Shown: piece after piece, positions 19,201-26,356 of the stretch
Numbering within the stretch: position 1 is the first letter of the stretch
How the letters are laid out: the number at the start of each line of letters is the position of its first letter
Assembly (NCBI RefSeq): GCF_052117125.1
Contig: NZ_JBQKJT010000008.1
Coordinates: forward strand, 62,001 to 126,000
DNA length: 64,000 nucleotides
Direction: 5' to 3'
From: Avoscillospira_A sp052117125
Lineage (GTDB): Bacteria > Bacillota > Clostridia > Oscillospirales > Oscillospiraceae
Notes under the pieces: model-generated
What the model saw: the letters and a program-made list of their open reading frames with translations, nothing else
What the model was told of the DNA's origin: nothing
The model's database searches: none
Program-made: the position numbers and the translations under genes

Positions 19201-19252
19201 CCGCCAAAAAAAGGCACAGGGCAAGTCTGTATTTCCTCCAAAATGCGTTCAA
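16223..19252 (-). CDS. Fusion of extracellular beta-propeller, Cache-like sensor and MFS transporter
   Basis: This is a 1009-aa protein of unusual architecture. The order is: N-terminal membrane anchor (residues ~9-28), an NHL/propeller-like extracellular region (~45-340, with short repeats such as ADEAGNLYIHD and LPDGSICFNDIG), two membrane helices (~355-415), a Cache-like extracellular domain (~430-585), another helix, and a complete ~12-helix MFS half ending near residue 1005 (motif A-like FLVDRMGTKSLIASGG). The start is TTG at 19252, 8 bases after GGGAG. The N-terminal sensor layout matches the cyclase-like protein at 36101-38800. A transporter gated by or reporting an outside signal is inferred. 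Confidence 0.75.
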   Translation of the reverse strand: MNAFWRKYRLALCLFLAVLCTAAVLTGLKELRLDPRSRTVTIGDPTAMLYGAGDQTYIIAGGSTSILVLNEEGQYIRTIPGGTQAQGFYYAQTLAADEAGNLYIHDRLLSDNGKDVATERIAVYNSHGGFVDYLYEQPHDLDTGGENRNRIYGMVWQDGGLSFVRVDQDSFALCRLDVDTGTVTEQQVYAYPSAYRYLMYAAIDETQQVYFSDKYGSIWQAEPSGDHRCIYDASAHGNEDFFSIAANLACLPDGSICFNDIGQRQICRILPDGTVELVVGRGEPLAELPEAFNELPIYSYIGATPQGGLSAIYCEYTYDTASEDYVYDYCVYARDAQGQVLLNTAQVEKAPSVQIKGWLAAAAGVILAALLLYGAVQMVRAGWLGKTNQRTRIQMAVILAAVLSAALASVVLVGDLNQRYLGERTSKMTNMAVLMARDLQPEDIRSIDSPEDYNSPAYQRIDASVKEILLSDLNDDGTYCTIYQERNGIVCIIYSDEGLNNVFYPMSGVFAGSYEAEIYETGELQQFSAFSSAEGHYAFTLAPIFDESGQVVALMEVGTDLYAFTAANQRLIRETLLTVLMIVVTCVLLFSEATVFLDALRRNRQERKQGILRDVGIIRPIAFLIFFAGNMSTAFLPVYGVQLWDASMGMGQEFASAIPLSAEVMMTAIFSLFGGFLVDRMGTKSLIASGGILFMAGLALCGLAPNLWVLIGGSVVLGIGEGLVLVALNTFISNYGEEEQRNRGFSGYNAAYLSGMNCGTVVGSLAADQFGYRNVFYMAVAVSLAALVLAIVCLHKQTTPAEAKEQEEKGISTLQFLLRPRVWIFFLFMLMPYLISASFLSYFFPIFGEEHGLSTSFVAIAFLISGVIAIYLGPTLTRVISHRLGDRGSLILASAIYVGSFALFAIRPSVGACFAIIAMLAVADSFGLSMQAVYFSALPEVRLYGAGKAMGLNSAVESIAQTVGPMIFAAVLMMGVERGVMVLAQGMGVMLLIFVVSVILDRRRENVRG

Positions 19253-19277
19253 GCGTCGTTCTCCCTTCTCGCAGGGT

Positions 19278-20237
19278 TTAGGTTTGCAGAATCACCGTGT
19301 ATTTGCTGACCAGCTCGCTGGGCCGGTACCGCAGCTTGTTGACCCGCAGCCCCTCCAGACCCATATCCTCGCACCAGTTCAATCTGGGCGGATGACCCGG
19401 AAGCTGCGCACAGTGATAACTTAAATAATACGTCAATCCACGGAAATTTTCCACATTTTTTTGAAAGGAATAGCAGGCGCAGTTTCCCAACGTCTCTCCC
19501 AGAGCAAAGGCCACCGGTTCGCCGTCCAGATAGACGACGCCGCCATAGTATTCCCGGTAATTCCAGAGCTTCCGAATCCGTGCAAAGGCCCGTTGTTCAC
19601 AGCCGTAATAGCAATCCGTGCAGTTGTGCCAGCCGCACCACCGCTGGAAGACCGTCAGCGCCTCGTCAAAGGTTTCGACGTTCAGCGGACGAAACTCCGC
19701 CGCACCCCGGCTGGTAAACTGTTTCAATTCCCGGCGCTTGCCCCGATTCTCGCCGCCCTCCAGGTTGAGAAAGTCCGATACAGTATAGACGTAGTCGCTC
19801 CAATCCCGGTCTGAAAACAGCTCCATGGGGCGGTTCAGCTGTCGGTAAAGTGGAACCCACTCCTCCGGTACATATTCGATTTGCAGGGGCTGTCCCAGGG
19901 CGGCAAACAGTTCTGTCAGCAGGTCCACGGCTCCAACGATCCGGCGGGATGGGCCGGGCATGACAATGGCCGCCGGGACCCGATCCAGGGTGATGTATAC
20001 CACAGCCAGAGCATCGTCAATCAGCCGGTAGGTGTAGTGGAAAACCTTGTCCCAGGCCCAGAAATTTGTAAAGGAAAGGTCAAAGAAAATGCTGGTTTGG
20101 CTGTACCGGTCCACCAGCGGACCGTCCTCCGGTTGGAAGGTCCGGAAGCCGTAGCGGCCCAAGACCCATTCCTTCCACCGGGCCGGATGACATATCTGGG
20201 GACAAGCGCTATGGGGGGTGCTACTCGTCTGAATCAC
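19278..20237 (-). CDS. DUF2156 (phosphatidylglycerol lysyltransferase C-terminal-like) protein
   Basis: The protein has a tandem GNAT-like fold as in the soluble domain of MprF and in DUF2156 proteins: KRRELKQF, a central YGGVVYLDGEPVAFALGET and a C-terminal NWCEDMGLEGLRVNKLRYRP. Members usually transfer aminoacyl groups, or their role is unknown. There is no membrane domain, unlike MprF. The start is GTG at 20237 overlapping the upstream ABC gene; a TTG about 75 bases further in (near 20161), after GGAAGGAA, is a good alternative and gives a more typical N-terminus. Confidence 0.78.
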   Translation of the reverse strand: MIQTSSTPHSACPQICHPARWKEWVLGRYGFRTFQPEDGPLVDRYSQTSIFFDLSFTNFWAWDKVFHYTYRLIDDALAVVYITLDRVPAAIVMPGPSRRIVGAVDLLTELFAALGQPLQIEYVPEEWVPLYRQLNRPMELFSDRDWSDYVYTVSDFLNLEGGENRGKRRELKQFTSRGAAEFRPLNVETFDEALTVFQRWCGWHNCTDCYYGCEQRAFARIRKLWNYREYYGGVVYLDGEPVAFALGETLGNCACYSFQKNVENFRGLTYYLSYHCAQLPGHPPRLNWCEDMGLEGLRVNKLRYRPSELVSKYTVILQT

Positions 20238-21933
20238 TGCCTTTCTTGATCGGTTGCTGTTCCCATGAGAGTTCTTTCAAAATGCCGTCCGTCAGAAGCA
20301 GGACGCGGTCGCAGCCTGCCAGGACTTCGGACCGGGCGGCAAACACCACGCAGGTGCGTGCGTCTCGCCGGTCCGGTATCCTGTCTGTCAACAGAATGTC
20401 CATACCCTGCCAGCCGGCAATCCGGCGGCGCATAGAGGCCCGATTATACCGTTCCAATTCGATGCCGCCGTAGTAGATGTTTCCGCCGGTGGGCCGCAGC
20501 ATGCCGGTCATCAGTTTTGCCAGCGTCGTTTTTCCAGCACCCGTGGCACCAAGAATGCCCACCAGCTCCCCCGGATGCAGCCGCAGACTGACGCCCCGCA
20601 GCAGCGGCGTCTCACCGTCGGAATAGGAAAATGTTACGTCTTTCAATTCCAAAACGCTCCCCAGCGGCGGCAGGGCTACACAGCCTTTGGGCTGCCGTAC
20701 CGCCGCAGGCAGCAGGCAGCGCAGCGCCCGCAGTCCCTGTCCCGCGCGGACCGCTCCCAACAGCGCCATCAGGGGCAGCACAATGACCGGTAAGTACAGC
20801 AGCAGCGTCCTGGCCAGCCGCGCCAGAGAAATTCCCCGTCCCAGAGCCGCATACAGCAGAGGCAGCAGCAACACGGCTGCCGCCGCGCCGCCAATCCACG
20901 CCGGAAGCGTCAGGCAATGGGACCGTTCTTCCAAGGGGAAGGGTTGCTCTACTCCCAACCGCCGCGCCGGTCCCGCCTGGAGGAACCATGCCCGGCGGCA
21001 CACCGCGCCGTTCTGAGGCTCCGGCTGCCGTGCCGTCATCGCATAGGTCAAAACAGCGGCAACATACAGGACCAGCGCAAACCCGACGCCCATACTGTAG
21101 GCCGCCGGAAAACTGTCCGCCAGGGCCGATGCGATCACCACTGTGGAGATGGCGTTCCAAACGGTGGCCATCAGCCAGACCATGGACTGCTCCCCATGGG
21201 CCCGGAACGTCGCCAGCTGGAACGCCGTCTCCGCCGGATGGTCCAGCCGTTCAGCGGCATACAACCGGATACCGACGGCCGGCATGGCCGACAGCACACC
21301 CTTCTCGGCGGCCCTCCGGATCATCCGGCGACCGCTGACGCTCAGCAGGCCCAACAACAGCAGCATACCCATCACCGACACGGCAATCTGCCAAAGCCCG
21401 GACCGTCCGGCAGCCAATCCACCATTGGACAGCGCACGATACACCAGCTGTGCCATCAGAATACACAGGCCCCCCCGCAGCAAAGCCCACAGGAGCAACA
21501 GCAGTCCCTCAAACCAATTCAGACCGCCCAGGAATCGCCGCAGCAGCGTTCCCGTTTTCAGCCGCTCACCGGGAAAATCCACCGTCGCACCATAGGCCCG
21601 CCGTTGGAACTGTCGGCTGTTTGTCTCATTGAGATACACCCGCCGTCCGGTTCCCTCGTCCAGAAAGTAATACCGTCCGCACCAATCCGGCAGCGCCGCC
21701 AGAACGATGCCCTCTTCGTTCTCCAGCAGAAACGGTCCGGCGGCGTTGCGGTACCAGTCCCCCTCCAACGTTGTCCGGCTCAGCACCAGGTCCGTTTCCT
21801 CGTTGAGGACCTCCACCGCCATTTCCAGCGTCTGCACCGTTGGGGGCAGTCCGCTGTAGGAAAGATGATAGTAGGTCAACAGCGCTTCGATGCCATGGAA
21901 TGCGGCCGCAGTCTGTACACCACTTTTATGCAC
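20221..21933 (-). CDS. NHLP-type export ABC transporter 2, ATPase domain truncated internally
   Basis: This 570-aa protein matches the second ABC transporter of NHLP/NHLM peptide export systems. It has an N-terminal domain (GDWYRNAAGPFLL, GRYYFLDEGTGRRVYLNE), about six membrane helices (170-420) and an ABC domain. Walker A is intact (GATGAGKTTLAKLM, residue ~462). About 50 residues later comes DILLTDRI, which may stand for Walker B, then the H-loop region and the end. The helical subdomain with the LSGGQ signature is missing and the catalytic Glu is Arg. The GTG start at 21933 overlaps the previous stop, with GGAGG 9 bases upstream. Confidence 0.8.
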   Translation of the reverse strand: MHKSGVQTAAAFHGIEALLTYYHLSYSGLPPTVQTLEMAVEVLNEETDLVLSRTTLEGDWYRNAAGPFLLENEEGIVLAALPDWCGRYYFLDEGTGRRVYLNETNSRQFQRRAYGATVDFPGERLKTGTLLRRFLGGLNWFEGLLLLLWALLRGGLCILMAQLVYRALSNGGLAAGRSGLWQIAVSVMGMLLLLGLLSVSGRRMIRRAAEKGVLSAMPAVGIRLYAAERLDHPAETAFQLATFRAHGEQSMVWLMATVWNAISTVVIASALADSFPAAYSMGVGFALVLYVAAVLTYAMTARQPEPQNGAVCRRAWFLQAGPARRLGVEQPFPLEERSHCLTLPAWIGGAAAAVLLLPLLYAALGRGISLARLARTLLLYLPVIVLPLMALLGAVRAGQGLRALRCLLPAAVRQPKGCVALPPLGSVLELKDVTFSYSDGETPLLRGVSLRLHPGELVGILGATGAGKTTLAKLMTGMLRPTGGNIYYGGIELERYNRASMRRRIAGWQGMDILLTDRIPDRRDARTCVVFAARSEVLAGCDRVLLLTDGILKELSWEQQPIKKGSDSDE

Positions 21934-23971
21934 GGCTGACCACCTCCCCATCGATCCACGCGCTTCGCTCCAGCAGCGTGACCTGTCCATGCTCCACACG
22001 GCAGGCCAAATCACCCAGACGCAGACGGGCCGGGTCCTCCGTCAGCACGACCGTACCGACGCCCCGGCGGCGCAGCGCGCGGAACAGCTGTTGTTCCGTC
22101 TCCGGGTCCAGCCGTTCCGTCAGACCGTCGGCAATGAGAACGGGCGCCCCCCTTGCAAAGGCACAGGCCACCTCCAGCAGCACCTGTTCCCCCGCCGACA
22201 GCGTCGCCGCCGGCGTGTCGTACCCCTGCCGACGCCGCAGAATGCTCGGATGCAGCAGGGCATCGGAAGCGGCTTCCACCACTGCATAGTCGGTGATATC
22301 GGTGCGCCCTGCGGCAATGTTCTGCCGCACCGTTCCCTGGGGCATGGGGAGACCGCCGCCCAGCAGCGTCACCATCTGGCAGCGTTTCCGCTCCCCCAGG
22401 GCCGTCAACTCCGTGGCGCCCAGATAAATCTGCCCCTGCCGGGGCCGTTCCAATCCTGCCGCCACTGGGCCCAGAACCCGGCGCACCACTTCCTCCGCCG
22501 CTATCATCAGAATTTCTCCCCGGCGTACCGTCACTGTGATACCACGGGCCACCACAGCGTCTCCGTCGGCCTGCTGCAGCGAAATGTTTTGCAGCGTCAG
22601 ACTGTTGGCCGTTATCGGAACATCGGCTGCCGCTTCCTCATCCCGGCCCCGCACCAAAGCCGTCATTTCGTTCATCCAGCGGATGCGGGCCTGTTGCTCC
22701 AACAGCCGGGGAAACGCCCCCATGGAAAGGGCGCTGCCGATGGTCAAAGCCATGCAGCCCGCCAAGTCCGCCATACCGGCACGGCCCGCCGTCATTTCCG
22801 CCAGGCAGAGCAGCAGCACCGCCAGCAGCTGGACACCGGCTGCCACCCACCAGAGCCATCTCTGATGGGATATGGCGCTGGGCCGCTCCACAGCGCCCGC
22901 CAGACTGACCCATTGCTGAAACCGGGCCGATGTCTGTCCGCCGAGCCGCTGTTCCTCCGCCGCTTCCAGGTCCTCGGCCGCTTCCTCCGCCGCCAGAAAT
23001 CTGGCCCGGTCGGCCAGCTGCAAATCGCTGTACACCTGTTCCCTTCCGCCATGGCAGACGGCGGCCAAGACCGCCGCCACCACCGCAGCGGCTAGGCCCG
23101 CAGTCCAATTCTGCATGGCTACCACCGCAAGACAGGCAATACCGCCCGCCAGCTGCAACCGGCATGCCATGGACTGGGCCTCGGCAGCTGGTACGGCCTT
23201 GCAGGCCCGGGCCGCCACATCCAGTCGGTAACGGCTGGTTTTCTCAAAAAAGGTACTGGTTTCCCCCTGCAAAAACTGCTGAAATTGTCCGCATTCCTGT
23301 TCCTCTCTGCGGCGGCGATACCGGCGCAGCACAATTCCCTGCACACCGGCCGCCGCTCCCTGCAACGCCAGCACCGCCAACAGTCCCAGGCAGATGGCGC
23401 GCCCGCTTCCGGTCTGCGGCGAAGACAGCTGCGTGGCAATGCCGCGGGTCAGCACCGCCAGGGCCAGACAGAGGGTAATGCTCCAAAGCTGTGCCGCCGC
23501 CAGCAGCGCCGGTCCCGCCGCACCGCCCATTCGCCGGCCCTGGGATTTGGGACGCCGGGGTGTTTCCGATTCCCGCTCCCCGGTAAAACAGACGGCCACA
23601 CCGGTAAACCCCTCGGCAAACGCCCGACGGGTCAACACCTGCCGCCCATTTTCAGGAGAATAGAGGTACACCCGTCCGTGGCGAACACCGGTGACCACCA
23701 CAAAGGCGTGGAAGTTCCAATGGGCAATCAGAGGCATGGGGGCCTGGGCCAGTTCCTCCGGAGTCATCCGGTAGCCCTGGGCATAGATGCCCCGCTTCCG
23801 CGCCTCCGTCACCAGATCGGCGGCACTGGCAATGGGACGTTCCAGCAGTTCCCGTGCCGGTACCGTCCCCTGATAGCAGGACAATACCATTGCCAGCGCT
23901 GCCGCAGCATTTTCTGTGGGGCTGGTTTGCAGGATCAGCTCCACACGGCTCATGGGCCGACGCTTTTTCAC
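21926..23971 (-). CDS. NHLP-type export ABC transporter 1 with inactive C39 peptidase domain
   Basis: This 681-aa protein follows the peptidase-containing NHLP ABC exporter layout: C39 domain (1-135), membrane domain (150-450), ABC domain (470-681). The peptidase looks dead: the catalytic Cys of the ECG motif is Asn (TENAAAALAMVL, residue 21), the His before FVV is Ala (HWNFHAFVVV, residue 89), and the Asp of DPxxG is Ser (YSPENG, residue 105). The ABC P-loop is also lost (GEILMIAAEEVV), while the signature LSAGEQ and a Walker B-like VLIADGLTE remain. The GTG start at 23971 has GGAGGG 7 bases upstream. Confidence 0.85.
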   Translation of the reverse strand: MKKRRPMSRVELILQTSPTENAAAALAMVLSCYQGTVPARELLERPIASAADLVTEARKRGIYAQGYRMTPEELAQAPMPLIAHWNFHAFVVVTGVRHGRVYLYSPENGRQVLTRRAFAEGFTGVAVCFTGERESETPRRPKSQGRRMGGAAGPALLAAAQLWSITLCLALAVLTRGIATQLSSPQTGSGRAICLGLLAVLALQGAAAGVQGIVLRRYRRRREEQECGQFQQFLQGETSTFFEKTSRYRLDVAARACKAVPAAEAQSMACRLQLAGGIACLAVVAMQNWTAGLAAAVVAAVLAAVCHGGREQVYSDLQLADRARFLAAEEAAEDLEAAEEQRLGGQTSARFQQWVSLAGAVERPSAISHQRWLWWVAAGVQLLAVLLLCLAEMTAGRAGMADLAGCMALTIGSALSMGAFPRLLEQQARIRWMNEMTALVRGRDEEAAADVPITANSLTLQNISLQQADGDAVVARGITVTVRRGEILMIAAEEVVRRVLGPVAAGLERPRQGQIYLGATELTALGERKRCQMVTLLGGGLPMPQGTVRQNIAAGRTDITDYAVVEAASDALLHPSILRRRQGYDTPAATLSAGEQVLLEVACAFARGAPVLIADGLTERLDPETEQQLFRALRRRGVGTVVLTEDPARLRLGDLACRVEHGQVTLLERSAWIDGEVVSRA

Positions 23972-23989
23972 CCTTGTTCCCTCCTCTCC

Positions 23990-24874
23990 TCAGGAGCGTA
24001 TGTACGCCCAAGGCGTCATCTCGCTGGTAATCACCTCCAGGTCACAGAGGGTACCGGTCTCAATGGCCAATTTGCCGCCCTCGGCTCTGGACCAGGCGCC
24101 CGTCTGCTCCTCGGACCCGGCCAGCAGCGTCACACGGACTTCCACAATGTTTTCATTCTGGGGTACGATTTCACTGGTATAGAACCGGCCCAACGCCTCG
24201 CTGATATCCATCTCTGTGATGGGATAGTCGTAGATATCGCTGACCAGTCCCTGGACGTAGCCATACTCCTCTCCGTCCGCCGTGCCGGGATACACCCGGA
24301 CCTCCATGCCCTTTTTGATGGACTGGGCCACGGTGGATGGGACATAGGCGCGAATCTCCGCCTCATTGGAATAGCGGTCGGAACTGGTAATGCCCGCCAC
24401 CAATTCACCTGCCGAGATGGCGCTGCCTTCCTGGACCAGGTCCACCACCCGGCCCGATATCGCAGTATAGATCATGGACGACGTCTGATACTCCGCGTAC
24501 AGACGGTCCAGTTCTTCCTGGGGCGCCTGGGCCGCCTGGGCCGCTTCGATCTGCTCCAGCAGCTCCTGCTGGGGCACAATGGCGATGAGGTCCCCGGCCT
24601 GTACCGTGTCGCCCACTTCCACCTGCACATAGGTCACCAGGCCGTCCACCTGGCTGTTGACCTGTTCGATGCCGTACTGGGGAAAGACCACGCCGGTGGC
24701 CCGCACGCTGGTGACCACCGTCCCCCCAAAGCACCAGACCAACACACCGGCGGCGGCCAGCAGCAGCACCGCAGCAGCCAGCCAGGTGACGGGCGGCGTC
24801 AGTCGGGGCCGTCGGAAGGTTTGCGGCCCGTCGTGTTCTGTGGGGCGTCTGATAAAAATACGCTCAGCATCCAT
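23990..24874 (-). CDS. HlyD-family membrane fusion protein of NHLP export type
   Basis: This 294-aa protein has one N-terminal membrane helix (TWLAAAVLLLAAAGVLVWCF) and a lipoyl-like hairpin split around a short coiled coil (GLVTYVQVEVGDTVQAGDLI, then QEELLEQIEAAQAA, then GRVVDLVQEGSAISAGELV). This is the standard layout of HlyD-like adaptors and of the NHLP secretion protein. It sits directly before the two NHLP-like ABC genes. ATG at 24874 is chosen over the GTG at 24883 because AGGAG is 8 bases away. The adaptor itself shows no obvious loss of features. Confidence 0.87.
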   Translation of the reverse strand: MDAERIFIRRPTEHDGPQTFRRPRLTPPVTWLAAAVLLLAAAGVLVWCFGGTVVTSVRATGVVFPQYGIEQVNSQVDGLVTYVQVEVGDTVQAGDLIAIVPQQELLEQIEAAQAAQAPQEELDRLYAEYQTSSMIYTAISGRVVDLVQEGSAISAGELVAGITSSDRYSNEAEIRAYVPSTVAQSIKKGMEVRVYPGTADGEEYGYVQGLVSDIYDYPITEMDISEALGRFYTSEIVPQNENIVEVRVTLLAGSEEQTGAWSRAEGGKLAIETGTLCDLEVITSEMTPWAYIRS

Positions 24875-24879
24875 GGGGC

Positions 24880-26010
24880 TCACTCCTCCACAAAGTAAAA
24901 CTTTCCATTGTCCGATACCATGATCTGCGGCGAGCGGCCTGTCAGCCGTCCCTGGGCGTCAAAGGCCAGGGAGCCGCCAACACCGTCGTATCCGTCCTGC
25001 CGCAGGGCTTCGGCAATCTTGGCCGGGTCCGTGCTGCCGATGCGGACGGCTGTATCGCCGATCATCCGGACGGAATCATACAGCTGCACCGCCCACTGGG
25101 TCGGCTCCGTGCCGTATTTCTCCCGGTACCGCGCATAGAAGTCATCCACTTTTGCACTGGACTCCAGCGGTACCGGCTGGGCAATATAGATGTCATCGCT
25201 CACATCGCCGTCGGCCAGCAGATAGTCGGTATAGTCAAAGGAGAAATCGCCCAGAATGTTCATCTCCGGGTTTTGGTGCCGCACCAGACGGAGAATGTCG
25301 AAGGCGTCCTCCGCCAGATACTGGCTGACAAAGACCGTATCCACCTGTAGGGCTTCCCAACGCGCCAGCATGGCGTCCAGTTCCGGCTGCAGCGGCGTGG
25401 TGGTGGTCACGTCTACCACCTCCATGCCGGTTCCCTCCACGCCCCGCAGGAATGACCGCGCCATGGTCCGCTCGTAATCCGTGTCACTGTGGTAGATGGC
25501 GATGCGGTTGATATCCTCCCGCTCCGCCGCATAGGCGGCGATGGCCGCCCCCAGGTCGCTTTCCCCGTACCCGTTGCGGAATACCATGGAATAGCCGTTG
25601 GTAAACAGGCTGTCCGGCGCGCTGTAATAGGTCACCAGCAGCTTTCCGGCGCTGTCCAGCACATCGGCCGCCACACCCAGAATATTCAGGGAGGACGTTC
25701 CCACCACGGCGGTAATCTCCGGGTCGGAACGAATGGCGTTGAGGGCTTTCATCCCCTGCTGAAACACCGAGCCGTCCTCGTAAAACTCATAGCTGATGGT
25801 ATAGCCCTGTCCACCGTACAGGGCGTTCAGGTCCTCGATGGCCATGGCAATGCCGTTGGTGTAGCTGTCGTCCGCCACAAAAACCACTTCGGTATCCAGA
25901 ACGGCGATTTTCATGGTTTTGTCATCGGCTCCGGCAGCGGCGGCTGATGCGCAGCTCCCAGCAGTCAGCAGCAGCGCCGCACTCAGAAGCAGTACACAAA
26001 ATTTCTTCAT
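24880..26010 (-). CDS. Leu/Ile/Val-type (type 1) solute-binding lipoprotein
   Basis: This 376-aa protein is exported by a signal sequence ending near LLLTAGSC; the Cys may be lipidated. The body is a two-lobed type-1 binding fold of the amino-acid/urea receptor family (GMKALNAIRSDPEITAVVGTSS, LYDSVRMIGDTAVRIGSTDPAKIAEALR). No matching ABC permease or ATPase is present nearby, so it may work as a ligand sensor rather than for uptake. It is first in the minus operon with the NHLP-like genes. The start is ATG at 26010 with AGGTGA upstream. Confidence 0.85.
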   Translation of the reverse strand: MKKFCVLLLSAALLLTAGSCASAAAAGADDKTMKIAVLDTEVVFVADDSYTNGIAMAIEDLNALYGGQGYTISYEFYEDGSVFQQGMKALNAIRSDPEITAVVGTSSLNILGVAADVLDSAGKLLVTYYSAPDSLFTNGYSMVFRNGYGESDLGAAIAAYAAEREDINRIAIYHSDTDYERTMARSFLRGVEGTGMEVVDVTTTTPLQPELDAMLARWEALQVDTVFVSQYLAEDAFDILRLVRHQNPEMNILGDFSFDYTDYLLADGDVSDDIYIAQPVPLESSAKVDDFYARYREKYGTEPTQWAVQLYDSVRMIGDTAVRIGSTDPAKIAEALRQDGYDGVGGSLAFDAQGRLTGRSPQIMVSDNGKFYFVEE

Positions 26011-26078
26011 TTTCTCACCTGATTCATTGCAAGTCGTTGTTCCCTCTGCTATAATCGCACAGGAAAGGAGTGGTTTCC

Positions 26079-26303
26079 ATGGCACTTCCCGACCGGGAAA
26101 TCAACACGGTACTGGATCAGTTCAATCAAAAATGTCTGGAAGACCCGGAGTTTGCCAAGTTGGCAGAGGAAAATCCCATCTCCGCCTTTGATCAGCTGGC
26201 CAAGGCCCACGAAGCAACCCTGGCCGCCCAGGAGGACGCCGGATTCCCGCTGCCTGTGGCGGGAAAAACGCTCTCACTGGAGGAATTGGCACAGGTTCGC
26301 TGA
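26079..26303 (+). CDS. Small Nif11/NHLP leader-like protein without core peptide
   Basis: The 74-aa soluble helical protein has AAGGAG 9 bases before its ATG and its own terminator. It is transcribed divergently from the NHLP-like operon and faces the CIS operon end. LEDPEFAKLAEENP resembles the conserved part of nitrile-hydratase-like leaders, and the tail GKTLSLEELAQVR resembles the ELSxEELxxV end of Nif11 leaders, but no Gly-Gly site and no core follow. With the peptidase of the adjacent exporter inactivated, an uncleaved adaptor or signal role is plausible but unproven. The homology call is by eye. Confidence 0.6.
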   Translation: MALPDREINTVLDQFNQKCLEDPEFAKLAEENPISAFDQLAKAHEATLAAQEDAGFPLPVAGKTLSLEELAQVR

Positions 26304-26318
26304 CCTACGTTCCATCCA

Positions 26319-26352
26319 ACCCGGACGCCGCAGTACGGCGTCCGGGTTTTTT
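26319..26352 (+). terminator. Strong terminator of the small leader-like gene
   Basis: The CCCGGACGCCG/CGGCGTCCGGG stem with a 5-base loop is followed by T6. It starts 16 bases after the stop codon, and on the other side it closes the CIS operon. Confidence 0.9.
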
Positions 26353-26356
26353 GCGC

